Source: JAICJC01 sp963709425 | GTDB taxonomy: Bacteria > Actinomycetota > Thermoleophilia > Gaiellales > JAICJC01 | Direction of reading: 5' to 3' | DNA: 64,000 bases | Assembly: GCA_963709425.1 (NCBI GenBank) | Contig: CAVPWG010000005.1 | Coordinates: 310,001 to 374,000 of the forward strand | Shown: positions 45,093-53,280 of the stretch, one piece after another | Numbering within the stretch: position 1 is the stretch's first letter | Layout of the letters: every line of letters starts with the position of its first letter | The notes under the pieces: model-generated | Databases searched by the model: none | What the model saw: only the letters and a program-made list of their open reading frames with translations | Told to the model about the DNA's origin: nothing | Position numbers and translations under genes: made by a program

Positions 45093-45132
45093 CGTCGGGG
45101 TGGGCCGGCCAGACGGCCGGCCCACCCCGACG
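45093..45132. terminator. Terminator hairpin
   Basis: Perfect 18-bp stem (CGTCGGGGTGGGCCGGCC / GGCCGGCCCACCCCGACG) with loop AGAC, immediately after the stop of the minus-strand gene at 45135 and upstream of lacI. Confidence 0.75.
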
Positions 45133-45134
45133 GC

Positions 45135-45398
45135 TCACCAGCCGACGGCCTCGCCGTCCTTGCGGAGGTCAGAGCCGGCCCGGTAGACGCCGTTCACCGG
45201 CGGGTCGCCCGCCGTCTGCCACTCGGGCGGCGGCGCCAAGCCGTGTGCGCGCTGGAACAGGATCGCCTGGTAGCCGCCGAACACGTCGTCGTTCCCGGGC
45301 ACGTTCCGCACCTTGAACCCCAGCTCGCGCAGCTTCGCGCCAACCAGCGCGTAGAGCTGCGACTCCAGGTCGACGCGGTCGGCGTCCTCATCGGTCAT
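45135..45398 (-). pseudogene. Gamma-glutamyltransferase C-terminal remnant
   Basis: 87 codons ending VYRAGSDLRKDGEAVGW, the typical last residues of gamma-glutamyltranspeptidases, preceded by LRELGFKVRNVPGNDDVFGG. These match only the last 80 or so residues of the small subunit. The catalytic Thr and the large subunit are absent. It begins with an ATG 15 bases after a cupin gene, so it may still be translated. A remnant, or a repurposed domain. Confidence 0.65.
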
Positions 45399-45413
45399 TG
45401 CGATCTGAGCGGT

Positions 45414-45878
45414 CTACTCGATTGGGATCTCGAACCGCGCGATGATGCCGGGATCGCCTCCCCTCGCGAGCAGGTCGGGATCGGGATCGCGAGTTGCCAC
45501 CCACGCGTATCCGTGTTCCGGATAGGCGACCACGTCGGGGAAGCTCCCGGCACTGATCGCGAGGATCTGAGCGGGTTCATCAGTCGGGTTGCTGAACGTG
45601 TGCAGCCCGGCCCGTCCCTCCGGGCAGAAGACGACATCGCCGGCGGCCAGTGCCTCTTCGCCGTGCTGGTGCCGCAGCAGCGGACGGCCGCTGAGGACGA
45701 AGAACATCTCTTCGGCTCCGTAGTGCATGTGCATGCGGCTCTCCGGCGTGCCGGGGGCGAGTTCGTACAGCGTCGCCCCCATCCGAGCGTCGTCCGGCCG
45801 CCAAAACACCCGTCGTCGCGTTCCAGGCTCTTCGTTCTCTCCGTCCCACTGGTCGGAAAAGAGGTTCTGCCGTGTCAT
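45414..45878 (-). CDS. Cupin domain protein
   Basis: 154 residues. Cupin motif 1 ESRMHMHYGAEEMFFVLSGRPLLRH (about 44-68) with HxH and Glu ligands, motif 2 VVFCPEGRAGLHTFSN. Likely metal-binding. Sits 176 bases from the arsenic-island boundary. First gene of a two-gene unit with the GGT remnant. Confidence 0.83.
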   Translation of the reverse strand: MTRQNLFSDQWDGENEEPGTRRRVFWRPDDARMGATLYELAPGTPESRMHMHYGAEEMFFVLSGRPLLRHQHGEEALAAGDVVFCPEGRAGLHTFSNPTDEPAQILAISAGSFPDVVAYPEHGYAWVATRDPDPDLLARGGDPGIIARFEIPIE

Positions 45879-46054
45879 TGTGGTCCTCCAAGGTTGCGGT
45901 GGCGCGCAGCGGCCAAGCCGGATATTCCAGCCTCGACACGCTGCGGAAGAAAGGCGGCATCAGCCGCGCCTAACCGCTACCTCGTCGCCGGATCCACGCG
46001 GGGATCGTAGTGAGTTCCAACAACCCACGGGGACACTCCCAACAAGCGGAAAAA

Positions 46055-46093
46055 TGGAGCTAAGCGATTCGAACCGCTGACCTCCTGGGTGCG
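46055..46093. repeat. Partial copy of tRNA-Ala 3' half (distal attachment site)
   Basis: 39 bases matching 50811-50850 (the 3' half of tRNA-Ala, from discriminator to the anticodon loop) in the same orientation with one base deleted (GCGATT against GCGGATT). The match stops inside the anticodon loop. It has no 5' half, so it cannot be a working tRNA. It marks the far end of an inserted element. Confidence 0.85.
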
Positions 46094-46197
46094 CGGCTCT
46101 TGGGCGCACACCGGAGCTGCGAACGGCCGCCCCTCGCGATATCTCGCAGGGTGGACGACGACGGCTCCGTAGGGCATGTGCCGATTAGCGCGTCGGT

Positions 46198-47139
46198 TCA
46201 TTTCTGTCCGCTTCTGGTGACGAGAGCGACACCGAGGATGACGACTACCAAGCCGGCGGTGGCGACGGCGTCGGGGAGGTTGCCTTGGAGGGCTTCGATG
46301 GCGACGGCCACAGCTGGTGCCAGGAACGTCCAGGCAAAGACGCGGGCGCTGGTCCAGTGCTTGAGGGCGACGTAGAAGCCGACATAGGTGACGACTTGGG
46401 CGCCGAGGACGAGGAAGATGAGGCTGGCCCAGAGTATGGGTGATGACCAGTCGGTCGGGGTCGGTCGGGAGAGGGCCAGGTATGGGAGTAGCAGCAGTCC
46501 GCCGGCGAGGAACTGCGCGGTGGTGGCGCCGTAGACGTCGAAGGACTCGTCGCGGGTGCTGAGGTAGCGCATGCCCAGCCCGGCGGCGGCCCAGCCGAGC
46601 GCGCCGCTGAGGCAGACGATGATGCCGGCGGCGACGTGCGGGCCGGATGCGTTGTGGGCGGAGCTGACGATCAGCAGGATGCCGGTGAACCCGATCAGGA
46701 GGCCCGCGACCTGCTTTGGGGCGAGTCGTTCGTCGAGCCACACTCGGGCGAAGAGGGCTGCGAAGAATGGGGCGCTGTTGAGCAGGACGGAGGCGATGGC
46801 GGCTCCTGCCAGGTTCGTTCCCTCGGCGATGCCGGCGAGGGTGAGAACGACGTTGCCTGTGCCGATGGCGCAGGCCCACGCCCAGCCCCGCCATGTGCGG
46901 GGGAGCCGGGAGCCGACGAGTGCGAGCACGGGCAGCATCACCAACCCGCCGACCAGGGCGCGTGTGGTGGCGATCACCGACGGGCTGGTGAAGCGGAGCG
47001 CGGCGGCGGTGACCGGGTAGGCGACCCCGGCGAACACGACGGCGATGCCCAGGATCGCCGCGATGCCCCGGGAGGCGGCCTCCTGGGAGCGTTCGCTCGC
47101 TGGCTGGGACGGCGCGATCTGCCGGCTTGGACGACCCAC
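46198..47139 (-). CDS. EamA/DMT family transporter
   Basis: 313 residues, ten TM segments as two EamA repeats (GIAAILGIAVVFAGVAYPVTAAAL... and AAGIIVCLSGALGWAAAGLGMRYL...). It exports small metabolites; substrate unknown. GTG 47139. Divergent from arsR, with the ars promoter/operator in the 115-base gap, so it may be co-controlled. If it belongs to the arsenic system it would be an unusual partner. The shared regulatory gap is the only evidence for that. Confidence 0.87.
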   Translation of the reverse strand: MGRPSRQIAPSQPASERSQEAASRGIAAILGIAVVFAGVAYPVTAAALRFTSPSVIATTRALVGGLVMLPVLALVGSRLPRTWRGWAWACAIGTGNVVLTLAGIAEGTNLAGAAIASVLLNSAPFFAALFARVWLDERLAPKQVAGLLIGFTGILLIVSSAHNASGPHVAAGIIVCLSGALGWAAAGLGMRYLSTRDESFDVYGATTAQFLAGGLLLLPYLALSRPTPTDWSSPILWASLIFLVLGAQVVTYVGFYVALKHWTSARVFAWTFLAPAVAVAIEALQGNLPDAVATAGLVVVILGVALVTRSGQK

Positions 47140-47195
47140 CCGGCCACCCTAACGACTCCGCTCCGAGCCCCGGACGCGGCGCGGAAGCTGGTGAT

Positions 47196-47224
47196 TTGCT
47201 CGCATCGACGATTGTCGATACATT
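47196..47224 (+). promoter_or_regulatory. ars promoter with ArsR operator in the spacer
   Basis: TTGCTC (47196-47201) and TACATT (47219-47224) with 17-base spacing, and ATCGAC-GATT-GTCGAT (47204-47219), a perfect inverted repeat, exactly between them. A repressor bound there would block RNA polymerase. GACCGCGGTC (47226-47235) is a second palindrome just downstream. Confidence 0.6.
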
Positions 47225-47254
47225 GACCGCGGTCGATACGAGAGGCGGAGGGTG

Positions 47255-47602
47255 ATGAGTGCTGTGAGCCTGGGTGCGGTCGCGTGTTGTGGGTCGTTGG
47301 CGGCGTCGATGTTGTCGGACGAGGAGGCGACGGCGACAGCCGCAGTGTTCAAGGCCTTGGCCGACCCGGCGCGGGTGCGGATCGTGAACGTACTCGCCAC
47401 CAGCGGCGACCCGGTGTGCGTTTGCAACTTGATCGAGCCGCTGGGGTTATCGCAGCCGACGGTCTCTCACCACCTGAGGAAGCTGATGGACGTGGGACTG
47501 CTGGAGCGCGAGCAGCGCGGCAAGTGGGCGTACTTCTCGCTGCGCCCGGACGCGGTGGAGCGGCTGGCGGCGGTCGTGGAGATGAAGGGAGTGTGGTGCT
47601 GA
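47255..47602 (+). CDS. arsR: ArsR/SmtB family metalloregulator
   Basis: 115 residues: winged helix with recognition region PLGLSQPTVSHHLRKLMDVGLLEREQRG. The metal site is CVCNL (near 49), a variant of the ELCVC As(III) site of helix alpha-3, with additional Cys at the N-terminus (ACCG) and C-terminus (GVWC). Probably represses the operon until arsenite or antimonite binds. ATG 47255 follows GGCGGAGG. Its stop overlaps the arsM start by one base. Confidence 0.9.
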   Translation: MSAVSLGAVACCGSLAASMLSDEEATATAAVFKALADPARVRIVNVLATSGDPVCVCNLIEPLGLSQPTVSHHLRKLMDVGLLEREQRGKWAYFSLRPDAVERLAAVVEMKGVWC

Positions 47603-48420
47603 TGGCGACCAAAGACGAGGAGCTGCGAGAGCAGGTGCGACAGCGCTACGCAGAGTCCGCGCGCGCGGTCGCGGACGGCTCGGACGGCTGTGGGTGTGGC
47701 AGCGGCGCCTGTTGCACCGAGGGCGACCCCGGCGATTTCGGTGAGGCGTTGTATGGGGCCGAGCAGCGCGGCGAGCTCCCCGACGCCGCAGTATTGGCAT
47801 CGCTCGGCTGTGGCAACCCGACCGCTGTGGCCGACCTGGCAGAGGGTGAAACGGTGCTCGATCTCGGCTCCGGCGGCGGCATCGATGTGATCCTCTCGGC
47901 CAAGCGCGTCGGATCGACCGGAACCGCCTATGGCCTTGACATGACCGACGAGATGCTCGCGCTGGCGCGGAGCAACGCGCGAGACGCCGGCGTGTCCAAC
48001 GTGCACTTCCTGAAGGGGCTGATCGAACAGATACCGCTACCTGCGGGGTCGATCGACGTGGTCATCTCCAACTGTGTGATCAACCTGTCCACTGACAAGG
48101 CGGCGGTGTTGACCGAGATCGGCCGGGTGCTGCGGCCAGGCGGGCGGATCGGCATCAGCGATGTCGTCGCCGAGGACAACCTCACGCCGAACGAGCGAGC
48201 CGAGCGCGGCAGCCACGTCGGCTGTATCGCCGGCGCCCTCTCAAGCAGCGAATACCGAGCCGGGCTCGAGGCTGCCGGGTTCGAGAAGATCAGCATCGAG
48301 TTCACCCACCAGGTCGCTGACGGCATGCATGGCGCGATCGTCAAGGCGGTCAAGACGTCGCATCCCGAGCGCACGGGTCTGCCGGTCGTCCAGGCCGCGG
48401 CTAGCGCAGGCTGCTGCTAG
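47602..48420 (+). CDS. arsM: Arsenite S-adenosylmethionine methyltransferase
   Basis: Methylates As(III) to mono-, di- and trimethyl species using SAM and thiols. 272 residues. SAM motif VLDLGSGGGIDVILSAKRVG near 87-106. The As(III)-binding cysteines are visible: N-terminal GCGCGSGACC cluster, NCVINLS near 155 and HVGCIAGAL near 210. C-terminal AGCC pair. The start overlaps the arsR stop (TGATG), so arsR and arsM are one transcript. Confidence 0.93.
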   Translation: MATKDEELREQVRQRYAESARAVADGSDGCGCGSGACCTEGDPGDFGEALYGAEQRGELPDAAVLASLGCGNPTAVADLAEGETVLDLGSGGGIDVILSAKRVGSTGTAYGLDMTDEMLALARSNARDAGVSNVHFLKGLIEQIPLPAGSIDVVISNCVINLSTDKAAVLTEIGRVLRPGGRIGISDVVAEDNLTPNERAERGSHVGCIAGALSSSEYRAGLEAAGFEKISIEFTHQVADGMHGAIVKAVKTSHPERTGLPVVQAAASAGCC

Positions 48421-49156
48421 TGGACGCGCGCGTGGCCCGGTCGCTGCTTGCAGAGCTGATCGGTACGTTCGCTCTGGTGTTTGCCGGCTGCGGCGCGATC
48501 ATGGTCGACGCCAAGACGGGCGCGCTTGGCCACGTCGGCGTTGCGATCAGCTTCGGGCTGGTGATCATGGTCATGATCTACGCCGTCGGCCACATCTCCG
48601 GCGCCCACTTTAACCCCGCAGTCACCTTCGCGTTCGCCGTTTCCCGTCATTTCCCCTGGCCGCGCGTCTGGCTCTACTGGGCTGCGCAGCTCATAGGCGC
48701 GCTGGCCGCCGCGCTCGTCCTGCGTGGCTCGCTCGGTGATATCGCACACGTCGGTGCCACCCTCCCCTCCGGGTCCGACGGCCAGGCGTTGCTGTGGGAA
48801 GGAGTTCTCTCGTTCTTCCTCATGTTCGTGATCATGGCTGTCGCCACCGACACCCGCGCCGTGGGCGAAGCGGCCGCGATCGCGATCGGCGGCACCGTCG
48901 GTCTCGACGCCATGTTCGGCGGACCGATCACCGGCGCCTCGATGAATCCTGCCCGCTCACTTGGCCCCGCCATCGCCGCAAGTGACTACACCGTGATCTG
49001 GGTGTACATCGCAGCGCCCCTTGTGGCGCCACCCTGGCCGCGTTGGCATACCAGTTCCTGCGCGCCAACACCAAGCAGGCCCCGCAAGCGGCGGGATCAG
49101 ACGCGAGCCACGACCAGTTGAGGGACGGCGTGCCACTCGCCGAGACCTCGCCCTAG
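48420..49156 (+). CDS. MIP family channel (aquaglyceroporin), frameshifted near its end
   Basis: About 245 residues after correction, six TM segments, both NPA boxes present (SGAHFNPAV and SGASMNPARS). In arsenic operons such channels (AqpS type) carry As(OH)3 or methylated species down a gradient. One G is missing in GTGG at 49023-49026; restoring it gives LVGATLAALAYQFLRANTKQ and a stop at 49156. Without it the last TM is cut short at 49121. GTG 48420 overlaps the arsM stop by one base. Confidence 0.85.
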
Positions 49157-49168
49157 ACGGAGGCCCTC

Positions 49169-50554
49169 ATGTCTCACCTACTCGTGATCGGAGGAAGCGA
49201 CGCCGGAATCAGCGCCTCGCTTCGAGCGCGCGAGCTCGACCCGTCCACCGACGTGACGATGGTCGTCGCAGACGCCTACCCGAACTTCAGCATCTGCGGC
49301 ATCCCCTTCTACCTCAGCGGAGAAACCCCAGACTGGCACCAGCTGGCCCACCGCACCCGCGAGGAGATCGAAGCAACCGGCCTCACCCTACGACTGGACA
49401 CGGAGGCGATCGCGATCGACACCTCTGAGAAGACCGTGACGCTGCGCGGCCCGACCGGCCAGCAGGAGCGCTGCCCGTATGACCGCCTCGCCGTCGCCAC
49501 CGGCGCCGTCCCCATCAGGCCTCCCATCCAAGGCATTGACCAGGACGGCGTCCACCTGCTGCACTCGATGGACGACACCTTCGCACTGCACGACCGGCTC
49601 GAACGATCCCACTCGGCCGTAATCGTCGGCGCCGGCTACATCGGCCTGGAGATGGCCGACGCCCTCACCCACCGAGGCATACACGTGACACTCCTCGAAC
49701 AAGCCGCAACAGTCATGACCACAGTTGACGCAGAGCTGGGCACCCTCATCCGCGACGAACTCACAGGCCGCGGCGTCGAAGTCCACACCAACGCCCTCGT
49801 CCAGCGCATCAACCACGACCGCGACCAACTCACCGTTGCCGGCGACGGCTTCGACCCCACGCAGGCGGACGTCGTACTGGTCGTCGTCAGCGTCCGCCCC
49901 GACACCCGACTCGCATGCGACACCGGGATCGACCTCGGACTGCGGAATGCAATACGCGTCGACGGCCACATGCGAACCAACATCCCAGACGTCTACGCAG
50001 CCGGTGACTGCGTCGAAACCTGGCACCGCCTACTCGAACAGCCCGCCTACATGCCGCTCGGCACCACCGCCCACAAGCAAGGCCGGATCGCCGGCGAAAA
50101 CGCCGTCGGCGGCGACCGCGAGTACCAGGGCAGCCTCGGCACCCAGGTCGTCAAGGTCTTCGACCTCGCGATCGCCCGCACCGGACTCCGCGACACCGAC
50201 GCCACAGCCGCAGGGCTCACACCACTCACCACCCAGCTCGAAACCTGGGATCACAAGGCCTACTACCCCGGCGCCACCCGCATGACCACCCGCACCACCG
50301 GCAACCAGCCGGACGGCCGACTGCTCGGTGCCCAGATCGTCGGACACCACCAAGGCCAGATCGCAAAACGCATCGACATCCTCGCCACCGCCCTCCACAA
50401 CAACATGCTGATCGAGCAGCTGGACGACCTCGACCTCAGCTACACACCCCCACTCAGCTCACCCTGGGACCCAGTACAGATGGCAGCCCAAGACTGGGTG
50501 ATCGCCGCGAACGCGCAAGCCGAGGACGCGGCGGCGCCAGGCACGCGCCGATGA
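49169..50554 (+). CDS. FAD-dependent pyridine nucleotide-disulphide oxidoreductase (CoA-disulphide reductase-like)
   Basis: 461 residues. N-terminal FAD motif VIGGSDAGISASLRA, redox Cys in NFSICGIPFYLSG near 44 (as in CoA-disulphide reductase and NADH oxidase), NAD motif VIVGAGYIGLEMADAL near 155, FAD motif NIPDVYAAGDCVE near 270, and a dimerisation domain. In this operon it may keep thiols reduced for ArsM or act on arsenicals. ATG 49169 is 12 bases after the corrected aquaporin stop. Confidence 0.9.
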   Translation: MSHLLVIGGSDAGISASLRARELDPSTDVTMVVADAYPNFSICGIPFYLSGETPDWHQLAHRTREEIEATGLTLRLDTEAIAIDTSEKTVTLRGPTGQQERCPYDRLAVATGAVPIRPPIQGIDQDGVHLLHSMDDTFALHDRLERSHSAVIVGAGYIGLEMADALTHRGIHVTLLEQAATVMTTVDAELGTLIRDELTGRGVEVHTNALVQRINHDRDQLTVAGDGFDPTQADVVLVVVSVRPDTRLACDTGIDLGLRNAIRVDGHMRTNIPDVYAAGDCVETWHRLLEQPAYMPLGTTAHKQGRIAGENAVGGDREYQGSLGTQVVKVFDLAIARTGLRDTDATAAGLTPLTTQLETWDHKAYYPGATRMTTRTTGNQPDGRLLGAQIVGHHQGQIAKRIDILATALHNNMLIEQLDDLDLSYTPPLSSPWDPVQMAAQDWVIAANAQAEDAAAPGTRR

Positions 50555-50810
50555 GGTCGGCGCGATCATGTCAGAGCCTCCACCCTCGCCTCCGGGCGCT
50601 CCACCACCCAGCCGTCAAGAGCGCATACTCCGAGCCGCGTGCCGACGCCTTGGGAAGATCCCAAGGCATCATCCGACCAGTGCTGCCGGATCGGCCACCC
50701 CCTCGGGACGCTACCGCGTCCAAAGTTGTGGACGCGACCATCCAACTACGACGTTTTTCCAGCAGCCACGACGCCACGTTTTCCCCATAACCAAGCCGAT
50801 TCCCGACGCA
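50555..50810. other. Island end without a convincing gene; one hairpin
   Basis: 256 bases between the last island gene and tRNA-Ala. Short open frames exist but are Pro/Arg/Ser-rich with no family look. The only structure is a perfect 9-bp stem GCCTTGGGA-AGA-TCCCAAGGC (50647-50667), which may terminate the operon. AT content rises towards the tRNA (50750-50800). No integrase remnant recognised. Confidence 0.5.
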
Positions 50811-50883
50811 TGGAGCTAAGCGGATTCGAACCGCTGACCTCCTGGGTGCGATCCAGGCGCTCTCCCAACTGAGCTATAGCCCC
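50811..50883 (-). tRNA. tRNA-Ala (anticodon CGC)
   Basis: 73 bases folding as a standard cloverleaf: acceptor GGGGCTA/TAGCTCC with the G3-U70 pair that identifies alanine tRNAs, D arm GCTC...GAGC, anticodon stem CCTGG/CCAGG with loop ATCGCAC, T arm AGCGG-TTCGAAT-CCGCT, discriminator A. CCA is not encoded. The 3' 40 bases are duplicated at 46055-46093. Confidence 0.95.
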
Positions 50884-50934
50884 GCGAGGGCGCAGTATAT
50901 CCGCGGCCCCGCCCCGCTCTGACCCGCTCCAGGC

Positions 50935-51520
50935 CTAGGTCGGGCGCAGGACGACGCGGCCCTTGTCGCCGGCGCCGACCCTCTCCAGCGTGACCCAGCA
51001 GGCGCCCCAGTGCATGTTCGCGGAGATGACCGTGCGGACCGTCGCGCGACCGCTCGAGCCCGTGTTGAAGGTGACCGCCGAGACCTTGTCGCCGGAAACC
51101 TGGAACCACATCTCGTAGTAGAAGCCGGTCGGCGCCGGGGGCAGGTCGTGGACCTTCAGCGAGCATCGGCCGCGTGCCCTGGGCGGCATTCCCGAAGTCG
51201 ACCGTGGCCGCCGCGCCGGCGGGGCCGGCGAGTGCCACCGTCGCCTGGGCGTCGAACGGCGAGCTCCGACCGCCGACGCCGATCACGAGCGCGGCTGCCG
51301 CGGCGGCGGCCATCACGGCGACACCCGCTGCCAGGCGGGCCAGGCGGAGCCGCGGCATCCGCGGCACGCGCGTCCGAGTGGCAGCAACGACCGTTCGCCG
51401 CTCGCCGCCGCCGAGGGCGGCCCGGCGGGCGACGTCGATCAGCCCCGGAGGCACGGAGGCCGGAGGCGGCGCCGAGCGCAGGAGCTGCTCGACCCGATCC
51501 ATGTCGTCGTGGGCGCTCAT
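50935..51520 (-). CDS. Anti-sigma factor (RskA-like), frameshifted
   Basis: About 194 residues after correction. N-terminal cytoplasmic segment (DMDRVEQLLRSAPPP), one TM (LARLAAGVAVMAAAAAAALVIGVGG), then an extracytoplasmic domain that needs the second frame: GRCSLKVHDLPPAPTGFYYEMWF to VTLERVGAGDKG, typical of RskA C-domains. One extra base at about 51170-51186 breaks the frame; uncorrected translation runs on into the tRNA. ATG 51520 overlaps the sigma stop (ATGA). It should hold the ECF sigma inactive until cleaved. Confidence 0.82.
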
Positions 51521-52074
51521 CGCAGCACCCCCCGCTCTCCCAGCACGCCCGCGAGTCGCCCAAGCGCCGTGCGGGTGCGCGTCTTCACGGTCCCCAGGGG
51601 CAGGCTCAGCCGGTCGGCGATCTCGGTCTGGGACAGTCCCGAGTAGTACGCCAGCTCGATGACCTCGCGCTCACGGTCGGGCAGCGAGTCGACTGCGACG
51701 TGCACCTCGAACGCCTCCATCTCGGCGATGGCCATCGCCTCGGGGAGCGGCCCGTGGTCGGGCACGTCGGGCGCCTCGCCGACGACGAGCGGCACGCGGG
51801 CCCTGGCCGCGTCGACCGCGGCGTTCCGGGCAATCGCGAAGAGCCACGCCGAGGCCGTGCCGCGCTCGCGCCGGTAGCCGCGGGCCGCGCGCCACACCGC
51901 GGCGAACGCCTCCTGCGAGGCGTCGTCTGCCGCAGAGTGGTCGCGGAGCACCCGCTGAACCAGCGAGTAGACGGCGCGGCTGTAGCGGCCATAGAGGGTT
52001 GTGAACGCCTCGGCGTCACGGCTTAGGGCGACCTGTTCGAGGAGTTCCTCGTCGGACGGGCCCCCCGGATCCAT
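51517..52074 (-). CDS. ECF-type RNA polymerase sigma factor (SigK/SigL-like)
   Basis: 185 residues. Region 2: FTTLYGRYSRAVYSLVQRVLRDHSAADDASQEAFAAVWR with RGTASAWLFAIARNAAVDAAR. Region 4: LPDREREVIELAYYSGLSQTEIADRLSLPLGTVKTRTRTALGRL. Paired with a membrane anti-sigma of the RskA type, as in mycobacterial SigK-RskA. ATG 52074 chosen; no strong binding site. The GTAAGAA motif of the other ECF system is not seen upstream. Confidence 0.92.
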   Translation of the reverse strand: MDPGGPSDEELLEQVALSRDAEAFTTLYGRYSRAVYSLVQRVLRDHSAADDASQEAFAAVWRAARGYRRERGTASAWLFAIARNAAVDAARARVPLVVGEAPDVPDHGPLPEAMAIAEMEAFEVHVAVDSLPDREREVIELAYYSGLSQTEIADRLSLPLGTVKTRTRTALGRLAGVLGERGVLR

Positions 52075-52429
52075 GCGGCGGAGGGTACTTGATCGCGCCT
52101 GGACCGGTGCCCGGACGGCATATGCGGCTGTCGTCATCTCAGGGGACATACGCCGCGCGGCCAGGATTGGTTTGTGACGGGGCCGACCCGAGGCAGCGCC
52201 GCCGGCGGCGGGCCTTCGCCGGTGTACCGGGGCCGCTGAACGACGCCGTCCCATAACGCCGAAGAGCAGTCGTCCGGCCCGGCGGCACCGCCTCGAATCA
52301 GCCGACACTCCCCACGCACCGCAGCGTGGTCGTGCCACGCGTCGGCCGGGGAGGAGGGTCGATCTCACGATGGCCTGCCGCGGCCGCTCGGCGCGTCCCC
52401 CGAAACGGTATTCGGCGCGAGCAGACGAC
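52075..52429. other. 355-base region without a supported gene
   Basis: Intergenic between the ECF sigma and CBS genes. Contents seen: an inverted repeat GCGTGG-TCGTG-CCACGC (52324-52340) and a ribosome-binding-site-like GGAGGAGGG (52350-52358) before ATG 52370. The frame from that ATG runs antisense through the CBS gene and is rejected. The sigma promoter must lie here; I see no convincing -35/-10. Confidence 0.45.
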
Positions 52430-52846
52430 CTAGGGGAAATCGGTGCCCAGGTGGGCGTCGGCGGAGCCGATGTGGAGCCCGGCCGACATGAGATCGCGGA
52501 TGCTCACGATCCCCACGAGCTCGCCGCTCTCCATGACGGGGATGTGGCGGAAGCGGCGCTCGCTCATGATCTGGGCCGCCTCGCTCGGGGAGTGATGCGG
52601 CGGGAGCGTGACCGGGTCCGGGGTCATGTACGACTGCACCTGGCCCACGTCGGGATGGCGGCTGTCGGCGATCGCGCGGAGCAGGTCGCGCTCGGTGAAG
52701 ATCCCGACGACGGCCCCTCCCTCCACGACGACGGCCGCGCCGACGTCGCGCTTGCGAAGCGCCCGTGCGGCCTCGCCAAGCGTGGCGGACGGCTCGATTG
52801 TGAGCACATCGCCGCTGCTCATGAAGTCACGCAGGGTGACTGCCAT
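52430..52846 (-). CDS. Tandem CBS-domain protein
   Basis: 138 residues forming one CBS pair (Bateman module): first CBS FMSSGDVLTIEPSATLGEAARALRK...VGIFTERDLLRAI, second CBS YMTPDPVTLPPHHSPSEAAQIMSE...LVGIVSIRDLM. Binds adenine nucleotides and signals energy or dormancy state. ATG 52846 lies 11 bases after the XRE regulator stop, so both form an operon. Confidence 0.92.
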   Translation of the reverse strand: MAVTLRDFMSSGDVLTIEPSATLGEAARALRKRDVGAAVVVEGGAVVGIFTERDLLRAIADSRHPDVGQVQSYMTPDPVTLPPHHSPSEAAQIMSERRFRHIPVMESGELVGIVSIRDLMSAGLHIGSADAHLGTDFP

Positions 52847-52857
52847 GGCCCGTGATC

Positions 52858-53187
52858 CTACTCGCTCGGGGACGCCCGCAAGCGCATCTCGAGGAAGAGC
52901 TCGGCGTCGAGGGCGTCGGCGATCCGCATGAGCGTGTCGAGCTTCGGCGGCCGTCCGCCTCGCTCCAGCCGGGCGATCGCGGACTGCGTCGTGCCGCACA
53001 GGATCGCGAGCTCCTGCTGCGACATCCCGCGCCGGAGGCGGTTCTCGGCGACCATCCGGCCGACCTCCACAAACCGCTGTTCGTGGTCTCGTCCGAGGGC
53101 TTCGGCTCGCTTGCGCAGGCCCTCTCGCATGCGCTCGAGCGACTGCGTCGTGAGCCGCCTGCGATCGGCATGGGGGTGGCTCGCCAT
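52858..53187 (-). CDS. XRE family DNA-binding protein
   Basis: 109 residues. Helical N-terminal half (RRRLTTQSLERMREGLRKRAEAL), then HTH_3: VAENRLRRGMSQQELAILCGTTQSAIARLERGGRPPKLDTLMRIADALD. Resembles antitoxin-type XRE proteins, but no toxin gene is adjacent. Instead it is followed by a CBS protein. Divergent from fabF (94-base gap). Confidence 0.88.
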   Translation of the reverse strand: MASHPHADRRRLTTQSLERMREGLRKRAEALGRDHEQRFVEVGRMVAENRLRRGMSQQELAILCGTTQSAIARLERGGRPPKLDTLMRIADALDAELFLEMRLRASPSE

Positions 53188-53280
53188 CCTCGCATGGTAT
53201 CGCGCCCACGCTATCGCCGCCAGATCGGCCGACGCCCGCCGGACGCAACCCCGCCCGGCGATGCCCCGTCAGTTGCCTCG

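Larger units (their letters stand above)
46055..50850. mobile_element. Arsenic genomic island inserted at tRNA-Ala
   Basis: About 4.8 kb between two direct copies of the tRNA-Ala 3' half. It holds an EamA transporter, arsR, arsM, an aquaporin and an FAD/NAD oxidoreductase. By eye its genes use more A and T at third positions than the flanks. No integrase, relaxase or transposase is inside, so it is either a remnant or was moved by an enzyme in trans. Intact tRNA-Ala at one end and a 3' duplicate at the other is the classic footprint of tyrosine-recombinase integration. Confidence 0.75.

Noticed and set aside
46055..46093. A second tRNA-Ala gene
   Set aside because: Only the 3' half is present and one base is missing. 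No acceptor 5' strand, D arm or complete anticodon stem.
50551..50819. Short plus-strand frames at the island end as an integrase remnant
   Set aside because: Pro/Ser/Arg-rich, no R-H-R-Y motifs or recognisable recombinase segment.
52370..52855. Plus-strand frame with a good ribosome-binding-site-like sequence
   Set aside because: Antisense to the CBS protein, and composition follows the complement of that gene.
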